A program made the position numbers and the translations under genes. DNA of 64,000 nucleotides from Marinimicrobium sp. C6131 (GTDB lineage Bacteria; Pseudomonadota; Gammaproteobacteria; Pseudomonadales; Cellvibrionaceae): contig NZ_CP110629.1 in assembly GCF_026153455.1 (NCBI RefSeq), forward strand, positions 2,604,001-2,668,000, in the 5' to 3' direction. Position 1 is the first letter of the stretch. Each line of letters opens with the position of its first letter. A model generated the notes under the pieces. That model did not search any database. It had not been told where the DNA came from and worked only from the letters and a program-made list of their open reading frames with translations. Positions 1-7,891 of this stretch are shown in pieces.

Positions 1-159
1 TTTGAGCGCCACTACCTGCGCCTCTGCGAGCAAGTGATGAACGGCGTGGAGCTCCCTCTGCCCCAGACACCGGCCCTTCCCGAAACCACCGAAACGCCTC
101 TGTCGGCCGACGAGAACCACCAACGGCTGGAGGCCCTCAGGCGCAAGCTGGATCTCTGA
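1..159 (+). CDS. C-terminal end of an unrecognised protein (5' truncated by window edge)
   Basis: An open frame runs in from the left edge and ends at TGA 157-159, giving 52 C-terminal residues. The visible tail has an amphipathic start (FERHYLRLCEQVMNG), a proline- and threonine-rich linker, and a charged helix ending in LRRKLDL. I do not recognise the family from this fragment. The next gene starts about 60 bases downstream on the same strand, so the two could be co-transcribed. Confidence rests on the open frame and codon use only. Confidence 0.55.
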   Translation, partial: FERHYLRLCEQVMNGVELPLPQTPALPETTETPLSADENHQRLEALRRKLDL

Positions 160-219
160 TCCTTTACCCGCCCAACGACGTAACCCTTTGTTTAAATTGA
201 TGTATTGAAAGGTGATTGT

Positions 220-1122
220 ATGAAGCAGGGTTTCACCCAGTGGCTGCTGGGCCTGAGCCTGGTGGCCTTCCCCCTTGGCTGTCTGGTGCTGACGTTTTAC
301 CTGGCCTACCATCCGCCCCAGCCCATGGAAGAGACCGTCGCCGAACGGCAGGAGCCTCCGGCGGTGCCTCGCCCCGCGGAGGTAAAACAGCTACCCGATT
401 TTGCCGCCATCGGCCATATCCCGGATCGCAAACGCGCCTTTTTCGAAATGCTGGTTCCCATGGTGGAGTGGCGCAACCATCAACTGGAACAGCTGCGCGA
501 GGACGTGACTGGCATGCGCACGGTACTGGCAGCGGGAAAAACGCTCAGCGGAAGCCAGCGAGCCCAACTTGAACGTCTGCGGATCCACTTCCGTGTGGAT
601 GAAGACAACTACCCCAACGCCCAAGAGGCTCTGGATGAACTGCACAAGCGCGTCGATATTCTGCCTATGGAAATGGTATTGGCACAGGGGGCAGCAGAGT
701 CCGGCTGGGGCACCTCGCGTTTCGCCCAGGAAGCGAACAATCTGTTCGGTCAGTGGTGCTACCGCAAGGGCTGCGGCCTGGTGCCTGGCGCCCGTCCGGA
801 CGGAATGAGCTATGAGGTGCAGAAGTTTTCAACGGTCAATGAAGCGGTATCGACCTATTTCCGCAACATCAACACCAACCGGGCCTACCGGGAGGTGCGG
901 GACATCCGCGCCCAGCAGCGTGCCGAGGACGGGAATCCGACGGGTATGGCGATGGTGGAAGGGCTGATCCGCTATTCCAGCCGCGGACAGGCGTACATTG
1001 AGGAGCTCAAGGAGCTGATTCGCTACAACGAGCTGGAGCAGGTGCATGAGGCCTGGTTGGCGCCAGAGGAGTCCGAAGCGCCGGCGGAGGTCGAAGCAGA
1101 ATCGCAGACCGAGGCGGGGTGA
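220..1122 (+). CDS. Bax-like glucosaminidase domain protein, membrane anchored
   Basis: A 300-residue protein with an N-terminal hydrophobic segment (about residues 6-30), a proline-rich linker, and a C-terminal glucosaminidase domain (Bax / GH73-like, PF01832 type). The domain shows the hallmark AAESGWGTSRFA around residue 160, whose Glu is the expected catalytic acid, followed by NNLFGQWCY. The family hydrolyses N-acetylglucosaminyl bonds in peptidoglycan, so a periplasmic cell-wall role is expected. I start it at ATG 220 because AAAGGTG lies about six bases upstream; a TTG at 205 is in frame but has no ribosome site. The gene stands alone; the gene to its right is convergent. Confidence 0.85.
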   Translation: MKQGFTQWLLGLSLVAFPLGCLVLTFYLAYHPPQPMEETVAERQEPPAVPRPAEVKQLPDFAAIGHIPDRKRAFFEMLVPMVEWRNHQLEQLREDVTGMRTVLAAGKTLSGSQRAQLERLRIHFRVDEDNYPNAQEALDELHKRVDILPMEMVLAQGAAESGWGTSRFAQEANNLFGQWCYRKGCGLVPGARPDGMSYEVQKFSTVNEAVSTYFRNINTNRAYREVRDIRAQQRAEDGNPTGMAMVEGLIRYSSRGQAYIEELKELIRYNELEQVHEAWLAPEESEAPAEVEAESQTEAG

Positions 1123-1132
1123 CGTGGATTTT

Positions 1133-1213
1133 GTCGGGTTGCGCGCTGCACGCTAACCCGACCTACGGGTAGACTGCTCCTGGGTCGGGTTAGGCCGAAG
1201 ACCGTAACCCGAC
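1133..1213. repeat. Pair of REP-like palindromes (GTCGGGTT / AACCCGAC)
   Basis: Two hairpins lie in the convergent gap between the glucosaminidase and deacetylase genes. The first (1133-1162) has arms GTCGGGTT and AACCCGAC around a GC-rich loop and is followed by CTACGGG. The second (1184-1213) has GTCGGGTTA and TAACCCGAC. There is no T run, so they are REP-like repeats rather than classical terminators, although either could stop convergent transcription. Confidence 0.7.
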
Positions 1214-1228
1214 AAACGCCGCCAAGAA

Positions 1229-2347
1229 TCAGTTCTCGTGCACCCACCTCCCCTCTTCATCGGTCACCAGCCACTGCTGCGAGAACCAGTAGAAGCGGCC
1301 GGACTCTCCGGTGCCAGCAGTACAGTTATAACGGGTCCGGCCCGGCGTCAGGGGCTTGCCGGGCTGAGTGATCAATTGGCGCCCCTCTACCCGGGTTTCT
1401 ATGGCCCCCTGGCCTCCGGCAAAACAGTTGATTCGACCGGCCAGGTTGTCCTGTTCAAGATTCAACACCAACACCGGCCGGGCGCCGGATGCCACTACAA
1501 CTTCCTCCAGGGGCTTATCCAGCGCCGCGTCCGCGTACAGCTCGGCGGATTCTATGGGCATGGGACGGGTCTGGGCCTTGGTGGCAAACTCCTCAATCTC
1601 GCCATAGGGGCCGCCAAACGGGAAACGCGGTAAGGCTCTCAGATCGCTGTGAGCCCCGAGCGGACCAGACTGCTGGCCAAAGGCCACGTAGCCCAGTGAT
1701 TCCAGCAGAGCCTGGACTTCATTGTTGTATTCGCCATAGGGGTAAGCCAACATTTTGTGGCTTTGCCCGGTTTCTTCTTTGATGCGCCGCTCGGCATCCA
1801 CCACTTCCGTCTCAATCCGTTTGCGCCACTGCGCCTGACTTTCACCGTCTTTGCGGCGTTGCAGGTGATTGTGTCTGGTGGAGTGGTTCGCGATGGTGGC
1901 ACCGTGTTCGGCCATTTCACGCAGTTCGTCCCAAGTGGTAAAACCGCCCTTGCCGTCGTCCAGCGGGTCGGTATTCACAAACACGGTAAAAGGCCAACCC
2001 CGCTCTTTGAGCAGCGGGTAGGCTGCGGTGTATACCGATTCATAGGCGTCATCAAAGGTGATGGCCACCGTCCGGTCGGGCAGCGGCTCCCCGGCCTGCA
2101 GCGCCTCGACCAGAGTCTCGAGCGGCACCACCTCAAAATCGTGACTCTCCAGGTAGTCCATGTGCGAGCGGAACCGCTTGGGCGTCACGCTGGTGGAAGC
2201 CGGAGTCGATTCACTCACGTGATGGTATTGCAGCACCACCGCCGCCTGCACAGGGCTTACCATCGCCAGGGACAACAGTAACCCGATCACCCCGGCCACC
2301 AGCGCGACTATGGCCGCCGAACGCCTACCCGGCTTGCTGACGAGCAT
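1229..2347 (-). CDS. Polysaccharide deacetylase family protein
   Basis: A 372-residue secreted or membrane-anchored protein with a positively charged, hydrophobic N-terminus ending near SPVQAA (residue about 36). The NodB homology domain shows motif 1 TFDDAY (Asp99, Asp100), motif 2 NHSTRH (His155, His159: the metal-binding pair) and motif 3 YPYGEYN. These enzymes remove N- or O-acetyl groups from polysaccharides; the substrate cannot be told from sequence. The C-terminal 120 residues lie outside the catalytic fold. ATG 2347 has a strong GGAGG about four bases upstream. It follows the PilZ gene by 10 bases, so the two are co-transcribed, which hints at c-di-GMP-linked exopolysaccharide or cell-wall modification (inference). 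Confidence 0.85.
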   Translation of the reverse strand: MLVSKPGRRSAAIVALVAGVIGLLLSLAMVSPVQAAVVLQYHHVSESTPASTSVTPKRFRSHMDYLESHDFEVVPLETLVEALQAGEPLPDRTVAITFDDAYESVYTAAYPLLKERGWPFTVFVNTDPLDDGKGGFTTWDELREMAEHGATIANHSTRHNHLQRRKDGESQAQWRKRIETEVVDAERRIKEETGQSHKMLAYPYGEYNNEVQALLESLGYVAFGQQSGPLGAHSDLRALPRFPFGGPYGEIEEFATKAQTRPMPIESAELYADAALDKPLEEVVVASGARPVLVLNLEQDNLAGRINCFAGGQGAIETRVEGRQLITQPGKPLTPGRTRYNCTAGTGESGRFYWFSQQWLVTDEEGRWVHEN

Positions 2348-2357
2348 ATAACCTCCA

Positions 2358-2621
2358 TTAATCCTGAAGAAATTTCAATCCGATGCCGTCGGGCTCCGTG
2401 CGAACCACCTCCATTTTCACCACCGGTGCCTCCACCGGCATGCCCTGCACCTGCCCGGTCACCACCGACCCGATGGGCGGCATCTGGTCCGGCTCAAGCA
2501 CCACAAACACGCCGCCATCGGAGATATCACGGGTTTTGACCATCAATTCGCCAATGGATTCATGTTGAATTTTGATTCGGCATGCCAGAGGCGTGCGCGT
2601 GTACTCCCGCTTGTCACTCAT
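2358..2621 (-). CDS. PilZ domain protein
   Basis: An 87-residue single-domain PilZ protein. It carries both c-di-GMP-binding signatures: RxxxR near the N-terminus (Arg5, Arg9 in KREYTRTP) and DxSxxG (DISDGG). The rest is a compact beta barrel with no output domain, so it probably acts as a c-di-GMP-responsive adaptor for a partner protein. GAGGA precedes ATG 2621. It lies 55 bases after parC and 10 bases before the deacetylase; the tight link to the deacetylase suggests a shared pathway, but the partner is not identifiable from sequence. Confidence 0.85.
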   Translation of the reverse strand: MSDKREYTRTPLACRIKIQHESIGELMVKTRDISDGGVFVVLEPDQMPPIGSVVTGQVQGMPVEAPVVKMEVVRTEPDGIGLKFLQD

Positions 2622-2675
2622 AGTGCGTCCTCAGGTTATTATTGTTTGTGCGCCCAACGGAAGCGCTCACGGGCC

Positions 2676-4928
2676 TCAGGATACCTCGGCCCGGTCCACC
2701 TTCTGGAATCCCCGGGGCAGTTTGTTGCCACGGCGTCCACGCTCGCCCCGATAGTGATCGAGATCACCCGCCTTCAGCGTCAAATGCCGCTTACCGGCGT
2801 GCAATGTCAGCGACTGCCCCTCGGCAATGACGCCAACCGCAATCACGTACTCTTCCCGGCTCTGGACCCGTGCCGAGGGGATGTTCATGATTTTGTTCCC
2901 CTTGCCACGCGCCAGCTCCGGCAGCTCGGTGACCGGGAACACCAACAGCCGGCCCTCGTTGCTCACCGCCGCGAGCAGGTCTTTGTCGGGGTTTTCAAGC
3001 AGTTGGGGCGCCAATACCCGCCCCCCTTTGGGCAGGGTCAGCATGGCCTTGCCCGCGCGGTTTTTGCTGTACAGGTCGCCCAGCCTGGCTACAAAGCCAT
3101 AACCGGCGTCCGAGGCGAGCAGCACCCGCTGCTCATCACTGCCCATCAGGGCTCCCTCAAAGGTCGCACCATTGGGCGGATTGAGACGGCCACTCAACGG
3201 CTCACCCTGGCCCCGGGCCGAGGGCAGATTGTGGGCCGCAATGGCGTAGCTGCGTCCGGTGGAATCGAGCAGCATCACGCTCTGGTTGGTCTTGCCGCGC
3301 ACGGCAAACTTGAAGCTGTCCCCGGCCTTGTAATTGAGCGCCGCCGGATCGATGTCGTGCCCTTTGGCGGAGCGGATCCAGCCTTTCTCGGACACCACGA
3401 CAGTGATCGGGTCGACCCCGATCAGTTCCGTTTCGCTGAACGCCTGCGCTTCCTCGCGCTGGACGATGGGCGAGCGACGATCATCGCCGTAGTCCTTGGC
3501 CACCTGCTGCAACTCTTTACGAATCAGCGTTTTCAGACGGGTGGCGGAGCCGAGGGTTTTCTCCAACTGATCCCGTTCTTTCTCCAGCGCTTCCTGCTCG
3601 CCGCGGATTTTCATTTCTTCCAGGCGGGCCAATTGGCGCAACTTGGTGTCCAGGATGTAATCGGCCTGAACCTCGGACAACGCGAAACGCTCCATCAGCA
3701 CCGCTCTGGGCTCATCTTCGGTGCGGATGATGTGAATGACTTCATCAATGTTCAGGTAGGCAATCAGCAGGCCTTCCAACAGGTGCAGGCGCTTCTGCAC
3801 CTTATCCAGGCGAAACTGCAGACGACGTCGGGTGGTGACGGTGCGGAAACTGAGCCACTCGGACAGAATGGCGTCCAGGCTTTTCACCCCCGGGCGGCCA
3901 TCGATGCCGATCATGTTCATGTTGACCCGGTAGGTTTTTTCCAGATCCGTACTGGCAAACAGATGCTGCATCAGTTGCTCTGCGTCCACGCGATTGGAGC
4001 GCGGGGTGATCACCAACCGCGTGGGGTTTTCGTGGTCCGACTCGTCCCGCAGATCGGTGACCATGGGCAGTTTTTTGGCCTGCATCTGGGCCGCAATCTG
4101 CTCCAGAATCTTGGCGCCGCTGACCTGATGAGGCAGTGCGGTAATGATGATATCGCCGCTGTCCTTTTCCCTGGTCCAGACACCGCGCATGCGCAGGCTG
4201 CCACGACCGGTCTGGTACATCTTGATCAGGTCTTCCCGGGGCGTGATCAGCTCGGCCTCGGTGGGCATATCCGGGCCCTGAATGAACTGGCACAGCTCGT
4301 TGACATCCGCCTTGGGGTTATCGAGCAGATGAATACAGGCTTCGACCACCTCGCGAAGATTATGCGGCGGGATATCCGTGGCCATACCCACGGCAATGCC
4401 GGTGGTGCCATTGAGCAGTACATTGGGCACCCGCGCCGGCAGCACCTTGGGCTCATCCATGGTGCCATCAAAGTTGGGCTGCCAGTCGACGGTGCCCTGA
4501 CCCAACTCCTCCAGCAGTACCTCACTGTAACGAGCCAAGCGCGACTCGGTGTACCGCATGGCGGCAAATGACTTGGGATCATCCGGCGAACCCCAGTTAC
4601 CCTGCCCGTCCACCAGCGTATATCGGTAGGAGAAGGGCTGAGCCATCAACACCATGGATTCATAGGCGGCGGAATCACCGTGCGGGTGAAATTTACCGAT
4701 CACATCACCCACGGTCCGGGCGGACTTTTTGAACTTCGCCGTCGCCTTCAGGCCCAGCTCGCTCATGGCATAAACGATGCGGCGCTGAACCGGCTTTAGC
4801 CCATCGCCGATATTGGGCAGGGCGCGGTCAAGGATGACGTACATGGAGTAATCCAGATACGCCTTCTCGGTATAGTCTTTGAGAGGGATGCGCTCTTCAG
4901 CGTCGGGGGATACTACGACTTCGTTCAT
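2676..4928 (-). CDS. parC: DNA topoisomerase IV subunit A
   Basis: A 750-residue type IIA topoisomerase A subunit, which with ParE decatenates daughter chromosomes. The N-terminal breakage-reunion domain is clear: GDGLKPVQRR near residues 41-50, GKFHPHGDSAAYES (78-91), and active-site Tyr126 in AAMRYTESR. The quinolone-resistance positions corresponding to E. coli Ser80 and Glu84 are Ser86 and Glu90, so the sequence looks quinolone-sensitive at these sites. Length and the absence of a GyrA-box-type tail fit ParC rather than GyrA. AGGAA lies about six bases before ATG 4928. It is 21 bases downstream of the LEA lipoprotein gene. parE is not in this window. Confidence 0.95.
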   Translation of the reverse strand: MNEVVVSPDAEERIPLKDYTEKAYLDYSMYVILDRALPNIGDGLKPVQRRIVYAMSELGLKATAKFKKSARTVGDVIGKFHPHGDSAAYESMVLMAQPFSYRYTLVDGQGNWGSPDDPKSFAAMRYTESRLARYSEVLLEELGQGTVDWQPNFDGTMDEPKVLPARVPNVLLNGTTGIAVGMATDIPPHNLREVVEACIHLLDNPKADVNELCQFIQGPDMPTEAELITPREDLIKMYQTGRGSLRMRGVWTREKDSGDIIITALPHQVSGAKILEQIAAQMQAKKLPMVTDLRDESDHENPTRLVITPRSNRVDAEQLMQHLFASTDLEKTYRVNMNMIGIDGRPGVKSLDAILSEWLSFRTVTTRRRLQFRLDKVQKRLHLLEGLLIAYLNIDEVIHIIRTEDEPRAVLMERFALSEVQADYILDTKLRQLARLEEMKIRGEQEALEKERDQLEKTLGSATRLKTLIRKELQQVAKDYGDDRRSPIVQREEAQAFSETELIGVDPITVVVSEKGWIRSAKGHDIDPAALNYKAGDSFKFAVRGKTNQSVMLLDSTGRSYAIAAHNLPSARGQGEPLSGRLNPPNGATFEGALMGSDEQRVLLASDAGYGFVARLGDLYSKNRAGKAMLTLPKGGRVLAPQLLENPDKDLLAAVSNEGRLLVFPVTELPELARGKGNKIMNIPSARVQSREEYVIAVGVIAEGQSLTLHAGKRHLTLKAGDLDHYRGERGRRGNKLPRGFQKVDRAEVS

Positions 4929-4949
4929 GCAAATTCCTGGTCGTTATCG

Positions 4950-5624
4950 TTAATACTGCAGCTTGATCTCGCCCTGCTCCGAGACGCGCATGGACGGCAG
5001 CCACTGGCTGAAATCCAACTTGGCGTCGAAATTGTAGCTGACCCGGTCACTGACCGCCCGCTGGCTGAAATGCTGGACCAGGCGGGCAATGGACAACAGG
5101 TTGGCGGAGACCTCCACGGTCACCGGAGTCTCCTCATAAGCCTTGAGGGTGGGCACCTGGCTGGAAACGCCGCTCAAGACATCGATGTTTTCGATGCCGA
5201 TGTTATAAGAGATCCCGCGCACGGACAAATCCCGCCCATTGGGATTGGTGATACCGAGATGCACCGCAATGCGCTGCTCCATACCCTGAGCCGGCAAAAG
5301 CTCAAGCCCCGTGACCTTGACCTGAGGCTCCTGAATACCGAAAGGAATCTGCGAGCAGGCGGCGAGCATTAAGGCCACCACGGCAAAAAGCCCGGTACGA
5401 AGCGCTGAGGCGCGGATAGGGGTAGACCGTTCCTGGACCGTAGAGCGCGGGAAGCGCGGTTGCGAGCCCCCAGGGGCCGCTCCTTGGCATCCATGCCATC
5501 GCGGCATTCGTGCATCCATGCACATCATGGGTTTACGGCGTGTCCAGGAACGGTCTACCCCTATCCGTGCCGGACGTCCTGCGCTCATCAAACGTTCTAC
5601 AACCGTCAACAATTGATACCACAT
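4950..5624 (-). CDS. LEA type 2 family lipoprotein, N-terminus disrupted by a repeat element
   Basis: The last 140 residues form a water stress/hypersensitive response (LEA_2) domain: hydrophobic beta strands with ITNPNGRDLSVRGISY. They are preceded by a lipoprotein signal (ALRTGLFAVVALMLAAC). Upstream of that signal, residues about 20-65 are encoded by a palindromic repeat element (5414-5566) read through in frame. ATG 5624 has a plausible ribosome site (AGGAGAG about nine bases upstream), but the resulting N-terminus is not a normal signal peptide. No ATG, GTG or TTG lies between the element and the signal; internal ATGs inside the element are alternative starts. The gene may be read from the element, or its export may be impaired. 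It sits just upstream of parC. Confidence 0.7.
   Translation of the reverse strand: MWYQLLTVVERLMSAGRPARIGVDRSWTRRKPMMCMDARMPRWHGCQGAAPGGSQPRFPRSTVQERSTPIRASALRTGLFAVVALMLAACSQIPFGIQEPQVKVTGLELLPAQGMEQRIAVHLGITNPNGRDLSVRGISYNIGIENIDVLSGVSSQVPTLKAYEETPVTVEVSANLLSIARLVQHFSQRAVSDRVSYNFDAKLDFSQWLPSMRVSEQGEIKLQY
5414..5566 (+). repeat. Covarying-arm palindromic element, copy A (long form)
   Basis: Perfect 23-base inverted arms (5414-5436 and 5544-5566; inner part TTCCTGGA / TCCAGGAA) enclose the family core: CCGTA pairing with TACGG, a CGCG hairpin at 5446-5458, then GCGAGCCCCCAGGG. This long form carries an extra module with two small hairpins, GGCATCCATGCC and GTGCATCCATGCAC. It lies inside the 5' part of the LEA lipoprotein reading frame. 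See the other copies at 13981, 40968, 42135, 48236 and 55015. Confidence 0.85.
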
Positions 5625-5726
5625 GCGCTCTACTCTCCTATTCAGCAGCAGACTGAAACCAGTCCAGTAATGTTTCCAAGCAGACTACACCACCCCGTGG
5701 ATTGCAGTGACGGCCCCTGAAGCTTT

Positions 5727-5742
5727 TGTGAGGTATATCACA
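5727..5742. promoter_or_regulatory. CRP/Vfr-type binding site
   Basis: TGTGAGGTATATCACA is a perfect TGTGA-N6-TCACA palindrome in the divergent gap between the LEA lipoprotein gene and the 114-aa protein gene. Its centre (5734.5) is 41.5 bases upstream of the start predicted from the adjacent -10 box, the standard class II activator position. Confidence 0.75.
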
Positions 5743-5769
5743 TGACATCCGGGAGCGCTGTGGTGTAAT
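5742..5769 (+). promoter_or_regulatory. Sigma-70 promoter, CRP class II geometry
   Basis: ATGACA (5742-5747, 5 of 6 to consensus), a 16-base spacer and TGTAAT (5764-5769, 5 of 6) predict a transcription start near 5776. The -35 box abuts the CRP-type palindrome. It would drive the gene at 5840. Confidence 0.6.
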
Positions 5770-5839
5770 CCCGCACGGACTGGCCCAAATGGACCTCCCC
5801 ACCAAGAATCAACCGAGCCAACATCAACAGAGAGAGTCT

Positions 5840-6184
5840 ATGCCCAAGCAGCCGCTCAGCACCGACGAACTACTGGGTAGCCGGGAAATTCGTTTCATCG
5901 ATCGCCAGGAAACCAACTACCCCAACCTGATGCGTCTGTGCCTGGACTTCGACTTCTGCGTCCTGCAATTGTTGCACAAAACCCCCGTACCCACCGCGAA
6001 TAAATCCTTCGTACTCGTCACCCGGGACTACCGGCTGACACCCACAGCGGCCATCAGCCCCGCCTTCGCCGAACTCGAACAACTCGAAACCTACGTCCAC
6101 CTGCACCAGGTCGACATCCTCCACGACTACCTCTTCGGGTTCGTGGACGAAGACATCGCCAGCAGTGCCAGAGGCCTGGAGTAA
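5840..6184 (+). CDS. Conserved-looking hypothetical protein, 114 aa
   Basis: I do not recognise this family. The start at ATG 5840 is chosen because AGAGAGAG precedes it by about five bases; an ATG 51 bases upstream is in frame but lacks such a site. The protein is small, soluble and acidic, with no signal peptide or membrane segment. It contains aromatic-rich stretches (DFDFCVLQLLHK, HDYLFGFVDED). Its most informative feature is its upstream region: a perfect CRP-type site with class II spacing, which suggests control by cAMP-CRP or a Vfr homologue. The downstream oxidoreductase gene has its own candidate promoter. Confidence 0.7.
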   Translation: MPKQPLSTDELLGSREIRFIDRQETNYPNLMRLCLDFDFCVLQLLHKTPVPTANKSFVLVTRDYRLTPTAAISPAFAELEQLETYVHLHQVDILHDYLFGFVDEDIASSARGLE

Positions 6185-6230
6185 CCGGCCACCGTCGGTA
6201 CCGGTGACTGTCAGAATTACCGGCACTCCG

Positions 6231-6259
6231 TAGACGCTGAGCACCGGGTTCGCTATGCT
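6231..6259 (+). promoter_or_regulatory. Candidate sigma-70 promoter
   Basis: TAGACG (6231-6236), a 17-base spacer and TATGCT (6254-6259) lie about 28 bases before the oxidoreductase start codon. Each hexamer matches consensus at 4 of 6 positions. Confidence 0.4.
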
Positions 6260-6286
6260 CTCGGCTTTTGCCTGAGCGCCGTTGTT

Positions 6287-7414
6287 ATGCGAACTCTGCT
6301 TCTGGCCGGTGGTGGCCTGACGCACGCCCTCTACCTGGCCAACGCCCGCCACCTATTACCCGATGATGTGCGGGTCGTGTTGCTGTCGCCCGAACGATTT
6401 GTGCCCTTCTCGGGTATGCTGCCCGGGCTGATCGCCGGCCGCCTGCGCTTTCGGGACTGCCACATCGACCTTGGCCAGCTATGCCGGGCCACTCATACCG
6501 AACTGCTGTTCGGCCGCCTGGCCTCTCTGGATCCGGAACAGCGCCAGGCCCGGCTCGACAACGGCGACCTCGTTGACTTTGACCTCCTGTCGATCAACAC
6601 CGGCCTCCAGGCGGTTGACACCATCCCGGGACTGGCCGAATACGGCATGAGCACCCGCCCCATCAGTGGTTTTTTGCCGCGCTGGCAGGAAACCCTGGCG
6701 CGCCTGTGCGCCCGGGACCGAAACAACCCGGCCAATCTGGGCATTATCGGCGGCAACCTTGAAGGCGTGGAAATGGCGCTGGCCATTCGCCAAAGGCTTC
6801 GGCGGGAAGAAAGTCTCAAGGCCCCCGTCAGTGTCCATCTGATCCACGGGGGCGGCAAACTGCTACCCGAATTCCCCCTCGCCGCTCAGCTACGTGCAGC
6901 GCAACTCCTCCAGGAACGGGAAATCCGGGTGCACCCATTGTTTGATGTGGCACGTGTGGACCGCGAGCAGATCTACACCGACCGCCACCAACATTTGCCC
7001 ATGGATGCCGTGATCGGGTGTGTTTCCGGACAACCCGGAGCCTGGGTCAGTACGTCGGGCCTGGCACTCACTGATCGAGGCCGGATTCAGGTCAACTCAC
7101 ACCTGCAGGCCGTGAGCCATCCCTTTGTTTTCGCCGCCGGTGCGGTCGCCAGTGTCGCTGGCGGACCAGGGCCCGGAGGCGTGACCGATCTGGCGTTGCG
7201 GCAGGCTCCGGTTCTGGCCGCCAATCTGGCCCGCGCACTGGCCGGAGAGCCACTCAGGCGCTACAGACCCGGCCGCCGAACCCTGTCGATCATCACCACC
7301 AGCGACGACTATGCACTGGCCCGCTACGGCAATCACGTCTGGGGCGGGAGATGGGTGGAACGTTGGAAATATCGGCGGGACCGGAAGGTAATGGCGAACT
7401 TCCCCCGGGTCTGA
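6287..7414 (+). CDS. FAD-dependent pyridine nucleotide-disulfide oxidoreductase family protein
   Basis: A 375-residue NDH-2-like flavoprotein. An N-terminal FAD-binding loop reads LLLAGGGLTHALYL. A PFSGMLPGLIAG stretch (residues about 45-56) is typical of the quinone-type reductases. A second Rossmann motif (IIGGNLEGVEMAL) lies near residue 150, and an AAGAV segment near residue 278 fits the FAD end loop. The C-terminal signature (ITTSDDYALARYGN then WVERWKYRRDRKVM) resembles the flavoprotein half that is fused to selenophosphate synthase SelD in some bacteria. No SelD domain follows here, so this is the stand-alone form and the electron acceptor is unknown. No good ribosome site precedes ATG 6287. 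Confidence 0.75.
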   Translation: MRTLLLAGGGLTHALYLANARHLLPDDVRVVLLSPERFVPFSGMLPGLIAGRLRFRDCHIDLGQLCRATHTELLFGRLASLDPEQRQARLDNGDLVDFDLLSINTGLQAVDTIPGLAEYGMSTRPISGFLPRWQETLARLCARDRNNPANLGIIGGNLEGVEMALAIRQRLRREESLKAPVSVHLIHGGGKLLPEFPLAAQLRAAQLLQEREIRVHPLFDVARVDREQIYTDRHQHLPMDAVIGCVSGQPGAWVSTSGLALTDRGRIQVNSHLQAVSHPFVFAAGAVASVAGGPGPGGVTDLALRQAPVLAANLARALAGEPLRRYRPGRRTLSIITTSDDYALARYGNHVWGGRWVERWKYRRDRKVMANFPRV

Positions 7415-7494
7415 CGGCCCCAGGAGGGCCGGTTGCGGTGCGTGGCGGCCGTCGGTCTACTGCACCCCACGCGCCTATCGGGTACACATTGCCG

Positions 7495-7857
7495 CTACTC
7501 CATCTCCTGCTCGAACTCTTCGAGCAAATCCATGGGCTCAATTTCGTCGCCTTCGAGGGATTCGTCCCAGTTCACCCCCACCAGCAATTCATCATCGTGC
7601 ATACCCGGTAGCCAGTCATCCAGAAGCTCTTCCAGGTCGATTGCCACCGGCTTGTAATCCGTCCACTCCTCCCGGCAATGCACCTGTGCCAGGGCCTGCT
7701 CGGACCACAGGGGAATGACGTCACTGTCGTCGTACTTCTCGGAAGGGCACAGAGCCCAGCCATCCGGGCCTTCGAGCCCATAGACGCAGCCGTGGTCCAA
7801 CGCTTCGACGATAAAACGATCGAGATTTTCAGCGGGGTCGTCGCTCAGTGCGGTCAT
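7495..7857 (-). CDS. DUF2750-like protein
   Basis: A 120-residue acidic cytosolic protein. The pattern VEALDHGCVYGLEGPDGWALCPSE followed by VIPLWS resembles DUF2750 (short proteins with a CVPLW-type core), a family of unknown function. The C-terminus is strongly acidic (DLLEEFEQEME). ATG 7857 is preferred because GGAA lies about nine bases upstream; a longer frame to 7914 would overlap the protease gene. It sits just after the YgjP-like protease on the same strand, probably in one transcript. Family assignment is from memory of the motif pattern. Confidence 0.65.
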   Translation of the reverse strand: MTALSDDPAENLDRFIVEALDHGCVYGLEGPDGWALCPSEKYDDSDVIPLWSEQALAQVHCREEWTDYKPVAIDLEELLDDWLPGMHDDELLVGVNWDESLEGDEIEPMDLLEEFEQEME

Positions 7858-7891
7858 GGTGGGAATTTCCTTGGGCTTATAACGAAAGGGG

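Noticed and set aside
2562..4571. 669-codon open frame on the plus strand opposite parC
   Set aside because: It is the antisense shadow of parC in GC-rich sequence; no ribosome site, no recognisable domain, and composition reflects the parC codons.
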